64,000 nt of DNA from Siniperca chuatsi. Lineage: Eukaryota > Chordata > Actinopteri > Centrarchiformes > Sinipercidae. Shown here in pieces: positions 20,101 through 42,599 of this stretch. The position numbers and the translations under genes were made by a program. Location of the stretch: assembly GCF_020085105.1 (NCBI RefSeq), contig NC_058047.1:15820001-15884000 (forward strand), in the 5' to 3' direction. The notes beneath the pieces were generated by a model. It was not told the origin of the DNA. It did no database searches and saw only the letters and a list, made by a program, of their open reading frames with translations. Each line of letters starts with the position of its first letter. The first letter of the stretch is position 1.

Positions 20101-23100
20101 CATCCAGCTTATTGGTGCATTAGCGCCACATTCTGCTCCGGAGTGTGGAACGGACAATAATCCCTTCAAAATAAAATTAAATGAGAAAAAACCGCACACA
20201 CACCCTGAACTACGTTTTATCCTACATGCTATCAATGTCAACCGCCCTAATACCCTATTCCTGTTTTTCCATCATATCCTATTAAAAACCCCTGTGCCTT
20301 AGAAAAACTAACAGTACCCTGACCTGTGCTCTCTCACCCATGCTCAGTAATTCTTTTAATGTGAATTCCTGCACACCTAATTCCTCATCATCTCTCTCTG
20401 TGTCATATACCCCCTACAACTCATAACTACACCTCCACTGTCTCCTCTTCCTGACAGCCCTCCCACAAGCCTGTCTAGTATTTCCCTACAATCTTCTACA
20501 AGTTTTATTTAGTGCACAGTGCCCTAACCTTAATCTTGTCAACACTATTTCCTCTCACCTGTGTCCACTACCTACCCCACTAATTTTGACACTTTTTTGA
20601 ATTTAATATAGATGTCTCCCTTTCCCCTCTCTGTCCCACCTTTCTTGTCATAATTGATTTGTTTTTTCCCCAGATTAAACATTCAACCTCTGCTTTACTG
20701 ATACTAATTTGCATTTCTATATTTTCTTTCTTTAAAGCCCTCTTTGCTAACTCTCATTTCCCCTCACCCCTACATGTGCTGGATCCCACAGAACCTGACC
20801 TCCCTGATGTGCTATTCTTGTGACTAACTGAAGGACTTCATATACTATATCTTGATGGCTGTTGGAATGGAAAGACTTTAAACTTGCTAGGGCTGAGGAT
20901 GAATCTGAGCATATCAACACCCTACTATGTCTATTTTTTTTCCCCACCCACCGTAGTGCAATGGACACTGCAAACATCTCCACCATGTAAACCCCTAACA
21001 TATTGGGTGTTCTCCCATCAATCAACCAATTCATTTTGCTGGTATTGCCACCCCAAATCCTGTCACTCCTTTCTTAGTACCTCTTATCCTCAGATCAAAC
21101 ACGTCAAATTCTTTTGCGATGTCATTCCCTACTCGGCCAAAGTTATCCCTCTCATTCTTTCCGTTCTCCCAGCACTCCTGCAACACTGAGAATCATTGTG
21201 TTCCTGCAAATTAGCCCAGTAGTTTGCCATCAGTTGCATCCTTCTTAATTCCAAAGGCATTTCTCCCATTTCTACCTGTAGGGCAGGTACTGGCAATGTT
21301 TTAAAAGCCCCACTGCACACTCTCAGTGCCTGTGCCTGAATCACATCCAATTTTCTTAAAAGAGAGCTGGCTGCTGATCCATACCTATCTTTTTTAAGCC
21401 ACATACATTCTTTTCAAAAATGAGTAACTTGCTCCCCATTTTCTTTCAGTCAAACATCTCATCACATTTATCACTTTTTTGCATTTTCCTTATATTCTCC
21501 TGATGTGGGCTGCCCATGTTAACCGTGAATCAAAAAGAGCTCCCAAAGATTTAAATGTTGCAAGCCTATCTAATTATTTCCTTTACATCCTTAGCTTTAT
21601 CCTTTCCTCAATTCTTTTCTTGGTGAGAGTTTTTTCTACTGAGAACCTCCACCCACAGTCATAACCCCACTCCACCACCTCATCAATCAGTCCTTGCACT
21701 TTCCTGATTGCATGCTCCACATTCCTTCCTCTCTTCCACAAGGCCCCATCATCTGCAAACAGTGACCTACTGTAATCTACTGGTACCTTTGAGAAGACAT
21801 CATTGATCATAATGATGAAAAGAAGCAGGCTTAGCACACTGCCTTGAGGTGTACCATTTCCAACCGTGTACTGACCCAATCTGTACTTTGATTTTTCTTC
21901 CAAATAGAAAATCCTTCTCCCACAAACACCCATCTTGTGCAGCTTAATTAACAATCCTTCCTTCCACATCATGTCATATGCTTTTTCTATGTCAAAAAAC
22001 ACTGCAATTACTGACTCTTTATTTGCCTGGGCCTTTCTTATTTCAGTCTCTAGCCTTATCACTGAGTCCATAGTATTCCTTCCTTTCCTAAAACCACTCT
22101 GATAGCTTGCCAGCATTCCTTTCTTCTCAAGCTTATACGATAACCTTTATGTTATCATCTTTTCCATTATCTTGCACAGATGTTTGTGCTATTGGCCTAT
22201 AACTAGTGGGTTAAGATGGATCCTTGCCAGGTTTTCTTATTGTAATCACTACTGCTTTCTTCCATGCACTTGGTAATCTTCCCTCCTCCCACACTCTGTT
22301 ATAAAGCTGCAGGAACTTTGATAGCGCTCCCTCCCCTAGATGCTTTAGCATGACATAGCATACCTGATCTTCCCCTGGAGAGGTTGGTTTTGATCTATTT
22401 ATTGCTCTCACCATCTCTACCAAAGAAAATGGTTAATCAATTATATCATCTTCTTTCCCTTCTTCTTCTGATACATTTTCTGAACTATGTATTTTTGCGA
22501 ATGACCTGGCCATGATGTCTGCCTTATCCCTATTGGAGACTGCTGTTTCCTCCTCAGATGTCATAACTGGATACTCCCATTCCCTTCTGTCTCCTCCCAT
22601 CATCTTTATCATCCCCCATGCCTCTCCCACAGGTGTTGTTCTTCCTATTTTGTTGTAAACTTTCCCTCTTAGCTTGGCGAACTGTTCTCACCACTGACTG
22701 TGCCTTTTTATACTGAATCAAATGTTGCATGTTATGGTTTCTTTTAACTTGTCTGAATTCTCTGTTCCAGTTTCTTATAGCCTGACAACACTCCTCTGTC
22801 CACCATGGTACCAGTTTTCTATTCTTCCTATTTTTACCCCTGGGTATAGATCCATCTGCTGCCATAATAATTGCTGAGGTTACCTGACCTTTTTATTTCT
22901 GCTATATCACCAGAGATGTCAGTTCTTGTCATTGTTTCCTCACTCAACTTCTGGGACTTATCCCAATCTGCTTTCCCAAAGACCCACTTTGGGATTCCAC
23001 CACCTGGTCTCACTTCAACTCTTTCTCCCACCGAGCATGAGACTGGGTAGTGATCGCTGCCTACTGTTGTAGCTGTCCAAACTTCCCAGTTACTAACTCC

Positions 23101-24050
23101 AGCCAAGGGATTAGACACTAATGTTAGATTTAATGCTGATTCAGTACCTGTTGTTATGTTTACCCTTGTTCCTCTACCATCATTCATACAGACCAAATCC
23201 CTTTCATCCATCAAATCCTCAATTACCTTTCCATTTAAATCCTGTCACTTGATCTTTGTTGTGGCTCTCAAACCCCTATTGCTCCTTGTTCATTAGTAGC
23301 ATTGATCTGTTCTCTTGACAATCTTACAGCTTCTGCATAAGTGATCCTTCTTTCCACTCTTACTTTTTGGATTTTATTCTCTCATCTCAAAATCTCACAC
23401 CCACCATATGCCACATAATGCTCCAAAGTTACAGCATTTTGGTTGCACCCCTGTTCCACACTTCCCATTCTCACGGTTGCCCCCACATCTAGCACATCCC
23501 CTCTTCTCTTTTAAGTTTTTGGCTGTGAGTCCAAACCGTTGACAATTAAAGTACCTCAGTGGCTTTGGCACATACACTCTCACTGGGTAACTCATAAAAC
23601 CCAGGAATTCCTTCTTTGGCACACTCTCTTCTTCATATTCAAGCAGTACTGTTTCACTATCCTTTTTCACTCCTTTTGTTGTTTTCAGTCTTTGTGCATT
23701 CACTACTTTTCCCCCTTTGAATTTCCTCTTTTGTTCCTCCATATCTACACTCACTGGCACCCCTGTAATTACTCCTTTACATCCGCCACCGTTTGGTGCT
23801 CTCACCCTCCCTGTGCTTATCATCTTATGTTTTCCTATCTCTTTTGGTTTGAGTGTTCTTTCAAGTTGTTCTTCATCCGCATATCTCACCAGTAGATTGC
23901 CATCATTACGGACTTTGCATATAGTATCTCCCCTATCTTACTTGCCAGACTTGTTGTTAGCATAAATGGGTTGACTACATGGGTTTTTTTTTCAATACAC
24001 CTTGTTATGACAATACATTTACAATACAGGTTTTTCCCTCTGGTAAGCCT
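20050..24050 (-). mobile_element. Decayed I/Nimb-like non-LTR retrotransposon
   Basis: A single element lies on the minus strand with parts in the expected order: a gag-like ORF1 with CCHC zinc-knuckle residues (about 23395-24040), apurinic-type endonuclease remnants (22834-23214), reverse transcriptase (about 21583-22420, with the PQGSVLS turn and FADD active-site motif), and an RNase H remnant (20747-21034, with CSDSSSALASL). The 3' end, GATGCCAACCGCCGTAAAAC followed by GAA repeats, is the tail I associate with this fish family. Several frameshifts and stops break every ORF, so it is inactive. RNase H after RT argues for the I group rather than L1, L2, Rex1 or RTE. The clade name is tentative. 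Confidence 0.8.
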
Positions 24051-24054
24051 GGAT

Positions 24055-26040
24055 TTTTGCTTACCCCCTTGGACTTTTTGTCCCTGTTGGGCTGCCTTTC
24101 TGATTTTGACCATTGCCTGCCTGACTACCTGTGTAAGCCCTTTTCTTTAATAAATCATTGATCTGCACCAGCTCTGCCTCCGGTGTCTGCAATTGGGTCC
24201 TGTTACCTTGTATTCCCTGTTTTCCTGCTTGGGCGAATTGCAACAGTACGATCTGACTATAATGGACCCAGCAGACACAATGTCTGACGAACTGTTTGAA
24301 TTAATTAGTGACCTGATGTGCCTTAAGGATATGAGGGAGAAGGCCGTCAATCATTATCATAGAGGCAGTCTGCTCTCCTATGGGAAATTGTCCTCTCGGA
24401 CTTGGCTGAGGGACTCTCTTCATGAGTTTCTCACAGACTTCCTCTCCAAGCCTCAGCCCCAGGTCCTCAGTTCCCTGCCTGCTAGCAACCAGCATGCCAG
24501 CTTCCAGCCTTTACCCCAGGCTGCATCACTGCCTGCCAGCAATCAACCCCAATCCACCCTCCAGTCAGCAACCAGCCTGCTAATTTTTTGCCTGCGCCTC
24601 AGCCTGTTCCAGGCCTGGAGCCACCTTCTGGGAAGCCTTCCTGGAGGCTCCCGCCGACGTCATGCCTCGCCACTGCCCAGCTGCTCGTCCTCTCCGCTAC
24701 CCGGCACCTCAGAGACTCAGCTGTCTAGCTGTCATCACTATCAGAAATCAGAAATACTTTATTGATCCCAGAGGGGAAACTCTCTTGATACAGCAGCTCA
24801 CTATCACGTCAGTGCACACAGGAATAGAAGTACTAGCAAAAAATATAATAGACAATAATACAGGTCAGAAAATAAATTAAGTACCAAGTGGGTGTAAGTA
24901 TAAAATAAAAAAAGTGTGAAGTACAAAGTGTGTTTACCCGTTGATGATAACAATACGGTGTAAGGCAATAGTGCTTGAACTGTCAAGTTAAGTGTAGCTT
25001 ATTAAGATTATAATGAGACAGAGGATATTGCACAGCAGTTATAGAGGTATGAATAAATATCAATATCAATAAATAGGGAATTTTAAACTGAAAAGAGTAT
25101 ATAAGACTCTAAGACTCTGCTGTCTGGCATCACTAAGACTCTGATGTCCAGTGCCGTTGAGCTGTCATCAGTGCTGTCTGGTCCCCAGTCTGTGGTCCGG
25201 CCAACACCTGCTCCTGATCTCCAGTCGGCAGCCTGGCGGCCACCAGTTCCCTCTTCACTGCAGTCTCCAGTTCCTGCGCTTCAACCAAGTCCTGTCCCAG
25301 TTGGGCCGCCACAGCCCTCTCCTGCCTCTGCTGGGCTGCCGCAGCCACCTATTGCCAAGGTGCAGTTGTCTTCCGTTCCGGTGCTGCAGCAACCCACTGA
25401 GCCTGTGCTGTCATCAGTCTTGCCTGTTCCTGCTAAGCTGCAACAGACACTAGTCCCTGAGCTGCAGCTGACTTCTGAACTTTCTGTGCTACAGGTATCT
25501 TCAGTTCCAGTTGGGCCACAACCTCCTGAACCTGCGCCGGTTGGGCCGCACACTCCGTGCTGCAGCAGCCTCCTGATCCACCTGCACTGCAGCCTCCGGG
25601 GTTCCTGGCATCACTGGTTCCACCAGCTCCTCTGCCAGTCTCTCTATTGCCGACCTCCAGCCCTGCTGCCCTGTCGCCGGCCTCCTGTTCGGATCTCCGG
25701 TTGTTGGACCCCGGTCCTGATCTCAGCCACGTTGCCGTCCTTCAGAGGAGTTCCACCTTTGCCGCCTGCCTCCTTTGGGCCTCCAGAGAGGTTTCGCCTT
25801 CGTCACTGGCCTCCTGAGTTGCTCCACACGGCTGGCGATCCTCCGAACCTGCTCAGTCCTTCAGCCCTGCCTCCTGGTTGCCCTCCACACCACCTCTGCT
25901 CCACACCTGTCCAGCCCTCCAGCTGTCCGCCTGAGATCTCCAACACTGCTTTTGTCCTGCCCCCAGGCTGTTTGCCTGAAGTCCCCTGCATCACCTTTAT
26001 CCAGCCTCCAGGTTCCCTGGCCCTGTAACCTGTGACCTCT
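24055..26040 (+). mobile_element. LTR fragment plus leader and proline-rich frame, probably non-autonomous
   Basis: Positions 24055-24215 resemble the 3' part of a fish Ty3/Gypsy LTR, with AATAAA followed by a CTGCAATTGGGTCCT-type end. A leader then leads to an ATG (24263; MDPADTMSDELFEL). The frame runs to about 24740, is interrupted by another retroelement tail (24741-25090), and continues as a P/L/S-rich frame at 25144-26028 with repeated LQ-x-PVP and PPGCPPxxxC motifs. No protease, reverse transcriptase, RNase H or integrase is visible, and I find no matching 3' LTR. I read it as a relic of a non-autonomous LTR element or an internally deleted Gypsy copy. The family is not identified. Confidence 0.5.
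24741..25090 (-). mobile_element. Rex1/RTE-type LINE 3' end inserted in the proline-rich repeat
   Basis: AGAAATACTTTATTGATCCC followed by AGAGGGGAAAC is a well-known fish retroelement 3' terminus, here ending on the minus strand. The remaining 300 bp are AT-rich 3' UTR-like sequence. It splits the proline-rich frame, so it inserted later. Assignment to Rex1 in particular is from memory. Confidence 0.55.
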
Positions 26041-26269
26041 TACTGTGTGAGTCTACAGCCTGCATAAGCAACAGAAGAGATCAATCATCTGATCTAAATT
26101 AATTTAGCATGACTTGATGATTGGTTCTGGCACATTGACATGAACTGACAATCACAATGTAAATATATGTAAATTGTAGTAGGAAAAGGAGGCTTTGTAT
26201 GATGGATGAAGGAACTGTGTTGCTCAGCCCCTCTTTAACTTCTTAAGTTAATTTTTCAGTTGTTCAGTC

Positions 26270-26700
26270 TACTTATCATCGGCCAGATTTCAAACAACGA
26301 TGAGGCTTCATATTGGGAGGAAATCAACAACCTCGCAGAGTGGTGCACAGGAGCTGATTGTTGATTTTCGGGAAAAGGAGGCAAAGACACACACTTCCGT
26401 TTATATCAGTGGAGCAGGTGAACAGTTTTAGGTTCCTTGGCAGCAGCATCACAGAGAACCTGACATGATCCTCTCACATCTCCACCCTGGTATAGAAGGC
26501 TCAGAAACAGCTGTATTTCTTAAGGAAACATAAGAAGGCAAAATTCCTGTGCCAAGTTCTTGTTAACTTTTACAGAAGAGCAATAGAAAACTGGCATGGG
26601 ATGTGCACGGCCCAGGACAGAAGGGCTCTGCAGCAGGTGATTAAAACCGCTCAGAAGATCAGTGGTACCAACCTACCGAGCATCAGTGATATCGCTGAGG
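26270..26700 (+). mobile_element. Rex1-like LINE fragment (C-terminal end of RT ORF)
   Basis: Broken frames translate to the conserved C-terminal block of Rex1/CR1-like elements: ELIVDF, VNSFRFLGSSITENL, KKAQKQLYFLRK, NFYRRAIE and ALQQVIKTAQKISG. A stop, frameshifts and the absence of the palm domain show a 5'-truncated, dead copy. Confidence 0.7.
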
Positions 26701-26830
26701 TTCAATTTTATTCATATAAGCCCAATTACAAACAGAAGTTATCTCATTGCACTCGTCCTATAGAGCAGGTCTAGACCGTACTCTTTATAATATTATTTAC
26801 AGAGACCCAATAATTCCCTGGGTCCCGTGT
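26700..26830 (-). repeat. Common fish tail repeat (TTCAATTTTATTCATATA type)
   Basis: TTCAATTTTATTCATATAAG, then GTTATCTCATTGCACT, TAGAGCAGGTCTAGACC and ACAGAGACCCAATAATTCC, matches a frequent fish interspersed repeat. It reads as a retroelement 3' end on the minus strand. It directly follows the Rex1-like fragment. Confidence 0.6.
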
Positions 26831-29800
26831 AGAGCCCAAAGGATAACAAAATGAGGCAAAACACATGCATCCTCCCTCATGATTTCTGTAGATTAAGGCA
26901 AAAACAATAAAATAAAAGTCTATATGTGAGGCCAGAGCATGTGACCAACTGACACACAATTATATAGAATCTTTGATAATGCAGCGGTTGGTGTTGTTAA
27001 GGGACTGTGGTCAGTCATGGGTGGCACCACTGTTCAACAGTCTCTCCGTGGTAGGGTCAACATGCCAGTAATGCGGAGTTATGTCTTGCTCATGCCAATG
27101 CCTGTTAGCTGATAGGGCTGACATTAGGTTTTTGAATACTATTCAGAGGAAGGACACAGGGCATTTCAAGTTTGGACCATTTCAGACCACATCCTTCCTA
27201 TAGACCAAAGTATTATTTTCACTGACAATCTTGTAGTGTATTGTAGCCAAATGTTTAAAATCATATGGATCAATTTTTGTAATTTTCCATATAATACTGA
27301 ATTAAATTACTTTTACTGTACTCTGGAAAATGTCCTTTTGAAAAGTAGTATTTAAGTAGTATTAAGTATTTCTTTCTCACTTAAAAAGGCTCACTGTGTG
27401 CCTTTTAAAGCATCTTGGTAAGAGTGTGGCCTGCTCTGTCTACAGGTGGCACCTGTTCTGTGGTGGAGGTGCTTTTTCTCTTAATAACAGCTAAACACTA
27501 AGCAGTCACAGCTGGGAAATTGTGACATGTATTCACTGCTAGTGTAGCTCAACATTAATTTGTTCAAAAGGAATTCTAGTTTATTCTATTTTGGACGTAC
27601 AGAGAAATCCTAAGGTAGAACATCAGTGTTACATACTGCAGTTTGCTTGTCCTCGAAATATATTCAAGAGAATAACAACACAGAATGTCTGGTTTTTAGC
27701 TTGACTCATTTCAGCAGCACTAACTTTTAACCTCAGTTAACCCTGCATAACTGGACAGCTGCTGGGGGAAAAAGAGAGGAGCATCATAGGGAGTTCATCA
27801 CCTATGGGGTCTGGTCACAGTCTAGTCTGGTTAGCACAACAGAGTCCTGAAAAAACTTCTTACAGATCAGTACTGTTGTCTGTCTAAATGGCCTGTTGTC
27901 TAGGAATAGCAGCTCAGTGCCATTCTCAGTGGCATTCTTCTCTTTTCTTGAAAATACAATGCAGACATTGTGCCTTTGTGAGATGGACATTAGCGTTTAC
28001 CATTTCGTGGGAACCTTTTTCTGAAGTGCCATACAGACATAGACACAGACAACAAGTCATGACACACTGAATCTCACCATAAGAAGACTACGTAAAGCCA
28101 TGATCGGTATAACTGAGTGCCTAAAGAATATACTGCTCGGTACATTAGTGAGTAGACTAAGAGGAAACAGAGATGATTTCACCTGATATTTTGATTAAGC
28201 TTGTGACACAGTGGTTCAGTTGATGGGAAGGGGGGAAGCCTGAAATCTTTGATGATTGTTGACATTTTGTGCAGTGTGATCAGTGTATAAAAGAGGAGGG
28301 GGTTAACAGTTTATGAACTGAAATTGTGTCAGTAGAGGTGTGGACAGCTGACATCGGTGTGTCCATCCACCAGCGCATGATGCAGTTTTGACCTGCTGAG
28401 CCAGTCTACTGGGGCTCCAGCAGGGGGTGTGGGCTGTACCACCACAAAAATATTCATAGGGGTGACAGGGCTGAGCTGCAGCAGCTGAAGCTAAGGCCCA
28501 GCCTGACTCAGGTTAGCTGTCCTTACTGTGTTGATTAGTTGCCACAACTGTGGTGCTATTTAAAGCAGTCCCCTTGTTGTCCCTGATGCCCTGCAGGACT
28601 CAGAACAGAGGAGGATGTGGCCCCTTTGCCCTGAGAGTTCACAGAACAGACCCCCACCCAACTTACACCTTAATCTGAGCAGGAAGTGAATAAATGACGG
28701 GGTGAAAAGAGCCTTTCCAAAACATTGACAAATCTGTAAGGCGCAGATCGGCTGTCCTCTTTTGTGCAACTTCTTTTTTTGTAATGTTCAAATGTAACTT
28801 TAAAAAGGCTAGATTTATGTTTGCTCACAAACATGTCACCAAAAAAATACAGATCTGTGTCAAACGTCAAATACAGAAGGAAAACAAGGCCCAGGGCGAA
28901 CAACATAAAGTGGAAGTTCCATGCGTCTTTGAGGAAGCACACTGAGCTTGAAGTACATTGTCTGGCAGTCTATGTATTATATTATAACCAGTCTTATATT
29001 TATTTTGTACACGTTTGTTGAATTGTGTACACCAGTAGGTTTTACTTTTTGTAAGCAAGGCCCTTCAGTAGTCTTTATGTTCTTTCATCAAAAGAATCAC
29101 CAATTTTTTTCCATTTCTTTATCTTCCAATGATGCTCTGGTTCTCAGATTTCACTTCTAAGTGGTCCTGATTGCTATATAATTGATTGCTGCAATTATGT
29201 AACTTTTGCTGGTTATCCTGACATTTAAAGAAGTGGTTTCACATTATTATTTTCAAGTGAATCCTGTAATGCAGTATGCCAAACAATGTTCTTAGTATAT
29301 TACAAATGCTATGATTATTTAGGCAGCGCTGGAAAAATATCTGACAGCAAGATCAATAAAGGCTTTAGTGTGCCACCTCTCAAAAATATCTATAACATAG
29401 ATTACTTGAATGGGGATTTTAATTGGTGGGTTTTCTGCCTGAGGCCTGTTTGGTCAGTGAATCAGCAGCTGTGCTTGGAGCCATTAGGACAGACAAAATG
29501 TGTCTGCTGCAGGGTTTCTATTTACATCCACCCACAGTGAGAGAACCACTTCCTCATCTTAGTTTAAAAGGAAGACTCACTCATCTGGTAGTGTATCGGA
29601 ACTGTATATTTTCTAAAATGTGTGACAAATAGGAATTTCTGGTTAGATGTGATCATATTGCCATGATGATATGAGTTCCAACCATCATTGCATAGCAGAA
29701 TGCATGCAGTATCTAGATTAGGCGGGAAAAACAAAGGGCAAGCTAGTGTCCTTCTTAACTGATAAGTCAGGAATCCTGGCTGGAACAGGCCAACAAGCAG

Positions 29801-30139
29801 ATAATGAAAATGTCTGCATTTAGGTTGTAGGCCTCCCAAACAGACCTGACCAGAACAGTGTCCAGTTTCACAGTGATACTGTAGGAAGTATTATGATCAC
29901 TGTAAACTCACTGCTAGCTGAAGCCATACACCATTTATCATAACATAATTAATCTTAAACTTAAAAATTGCAGACACACTACCAGATTCTGCATTATGGT
30001 CATTATGGAGATATTAAAGTGATATCACAGAATATAAATACATCCCTCAGGTCATTATAACATCATTAGTCAATAACCTGAATAAATACAGTGAAACTGT
30101 TTAATAAATCACTACAAATTAACCGTTGAAAACGCAATA
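26831..30139. other. Intergenic region between the repeat block and nexn
   Basis: 3.3 kb of AT-rich sequence. The open frames here are short, lack splice context and match no family I know. No repeat family was recognised with confidence. Confidence 0.5.
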
Positions 30140-30489
30140 ATAGGCCATATTAGTCCTTACAAAATTCTTAAAGACAATTATTAACAGTATTTATACAGCT
30201 GCGACTGCAAATGATCAGGGTGAGACTGTGTGGGTGCATGTCTGCGTGCGCGCGCGCACGAGGCAACAGCTGAACCTGCGGCAGGCGCGTGCGGAATGCA
30301 GTATCCGGTAGAAAGTAACGGTACTTTTATGGAAACGGCAACCAGCTGCCAGTCGAGTTGGTTCACCGACTGGTCGCATCTCGGATTGTCTCGCTTGGCC
30401 CGCGTTTCACTTCTTCTGGTTTATATCTACCCAAAGGATTTTTTTTTTTTTAATAATCAAGACTGGGAGGACTACAGCACACTAAAGAG
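30140..30489 (+). promoter_or_regulatory. nexn: nexn promoter and noncoding exon 1
   Basis: A near-perfect SRF (CArG) box, CCATATTAGT, lies at 30145-30154. A TATA-like TATTTATA follows at about 30188, then an E-box CAGCTG at about 30198. Downstream comes a CpG-rich leader that ends in AAAGAG and a GTAAAC donor (exon end 30489). The next acceptor is at 32594, 49 bases before the ATG. SRF and E-box sites suit a striated-muscle gene. The transcription start (about 30215-30225) is inferred from the TATA position. Confidence 0.5.
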
Positions 30490-32594
30490 GTAAACTTCCA
30501 TTTTATAGAATATGTAGGAAAAGGACTGTAAAACCTTAAAATAGTCTGTTTAGCATTGTGTAGCAAGGTCAAAGATACTTGAGTTTAATTAAAAGTTGCC
30601 TTAAACAGTTCAGTTCATAAATCTTAATTTAGGCAGACATCAGGTGTCTTAAGTGTAAATCAAGATTTTTATTTTTTATTGTGGTTAGTTACAGTTACAA
30701 GTAGTAGTTACAATTTATGGCCACAATATGTGATCAGACATACAGGAACACAAACACAATCATTCTGATAGGCTGTAGAAGTTAGAATCATAAATTAACA
30801 CATTGATCTCTCTGTATATATGTCAAACTCTTTTTCTGACACACACTGTCATGATTTCTTGTGCCAGCTGAGTACAGAAATAGGACATCACCACCTGTAA
30901 CCGGAATTTTTTTAGTTCAGTGTTGATTTACCATTTTCATAAAGACCTTTTAAAGATTCTTGCAACCTTTTAAACATCCTCCCAAATAGAAAGTAAATAC
31001 CCTTTAAGTCACAAAGAACTAATTATGAAAGTAATAGTATGTAGTTGTAAATTCAGTCAGAAAATTGTGTTTATCAGTGCACAACAGAAGAAACACTCTC
31101 ACAGGCTGCAGTAGGAAGATGGCAGGTGAGGATCTAAAACAGTTTGTTCTGTCAACCTCCTGACATTCACCTCCTCGTTACCAGGATTGAGATTGGAAGA
31201 TGAGGGGAATCACAATGATCATAATCAAAAAGTAACCTTTCGTAAGGAATTTTTGCAAATCCTGTATATTTGTGTGGATCGAGATGTTGATACACATGTG
31301 CTAAATCAGAAAATGCAATTGATTATTTTCAACCACAAGATTAAATGTAATTTTTTACTCGAGATTGTGTTGTAAAGCTGGTTGGAAGACTTTTGAGTCT
31401 CAATGGGGTGGACATTTTAAGTTGACCACACCAGTGATGCCTACGGTGGTCACATTTCAGTGTGACTGATTAGAAATTTAAAAATCGCTGTGGTATGGCA
31501 TGATTTTTAACAAAAATATAAGCTACACAGTGGTACATAATTCTACATTTCTACTTGTATTCCATTTGACACTGAAATGGTCAGGCTCCTGCAGCATCAT
31601 GTCACACTCTGATCTTCATACCAGAATATAAAAGGACACTGATAAACAGCAACAGTTTTAGTGTTGGATGACTAACAGTCCAAACAGCTCTCATTCATCC
31701 AGTTGTCTAGCTCTTAGTCTGGCCATTTTGTCAAGGGTCTGTGGGACGACATGTGGGTGCCAACTTGAGCTCTGTCCAACTGCCTATCACTCATCAGAAA
31801 TAGCCATGATCACATGTCCTGGACCCATAAGTGGGCTATAAATAGAGGTCAGCAAGAATCCACTGCGCTCTTTCTCAACATGCTGGGAAGTGGAGCAGCT
31901 TTCTTTGCTCCTAACTTTGTAGCCATGAAGTGCCTGTTGCACATATAAATCCCAGAACCAGAAGAGGAAAAAGTCTTATTACAGAACCGTAAAGGGAAAG
32001 ATAGAGGATCTATCTTCAAATGGCTGTAAACTGGTTGCTTGATATTCAGCAGTTAAAATGGAAAAATAAAACATAAAAAATGATAGAGCAAATACAATTA
32101 TACAAATTAAGTGAACAATAAAAACATGGATCACTGAAAGACTTCTTTCAAAATGACCAATTTAATCAATAAATTGGTCACAAGTCTGCTGAAAGAAGTG
32201 AATCTTGTCTGTCATCTTGATTTTTTAAAATTGGACAAATGCAGGCACTGACCACTAACAAATTCCGGTGACAGCCAATGAATGCTAGTAAAGCAAAATA
32301 ATAAATACATCAGCCAATGTATTTTACAAATGTATTAATATGAAAAGGCTTTCCTTTTTATTTTTTCCAGTGCCAATCAATGAAAAGCTTAATAACATTT
32401 TGCAAGTGGCATAAATACTGTATTTAAAAACACCTGATAATTCAGTGAAAATGTGACCATGTGTTTAGGTCATATGGTCAAATTTCTGCTGCATACTTAA
32501 CTTTTGTGATGTGTAGGATAGATTGACAATCAATCACTTATGGATAGTGCAACAAGAAAGTTAACACTTGAACCATTCCTCCTTTGCTTTGCAG
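30490..32594 (+). other. nexn: nexn intron 1 (noncoding)
   Basis: 2.1 kb between the noncoding leader exon and the ATG exon. Apart from the muscle-type motif cluster near 31811-31846, nothing recognisable is present. Confidence 0.5.
31811..31846 (+). promoter_or_regulatory. nexn: Possible internal muscle-type promoter in nexn intron 1
   Basis: Within 36 bp lie an E-box (CACATG, 31811-31816), a CArG-like CCATAAGTGG (31825-31834, one core mismatch) and CTATAAATAG (31836-31845), which fits both TATA and MEF2 consensus. No first exon can be proven downstream, so this is a candidate only. Confidence 0.35.
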
Positions 32595-32643
32595 GTAACA
32601 TTTTAACAGAACCTGTTAGTCAACTTGTCATTGTGGTACAAAC

Positions 32644-42599
<9,956 letters not shown>

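Noticed and set aside
20747-23889. Separate host genes for reverse transcriptase, RNase H and zinc-knuckle frames
   Set aside because: They lie in order on one strand with frameshifts and end in a LINE tail, so they are one dead retrotransposon.
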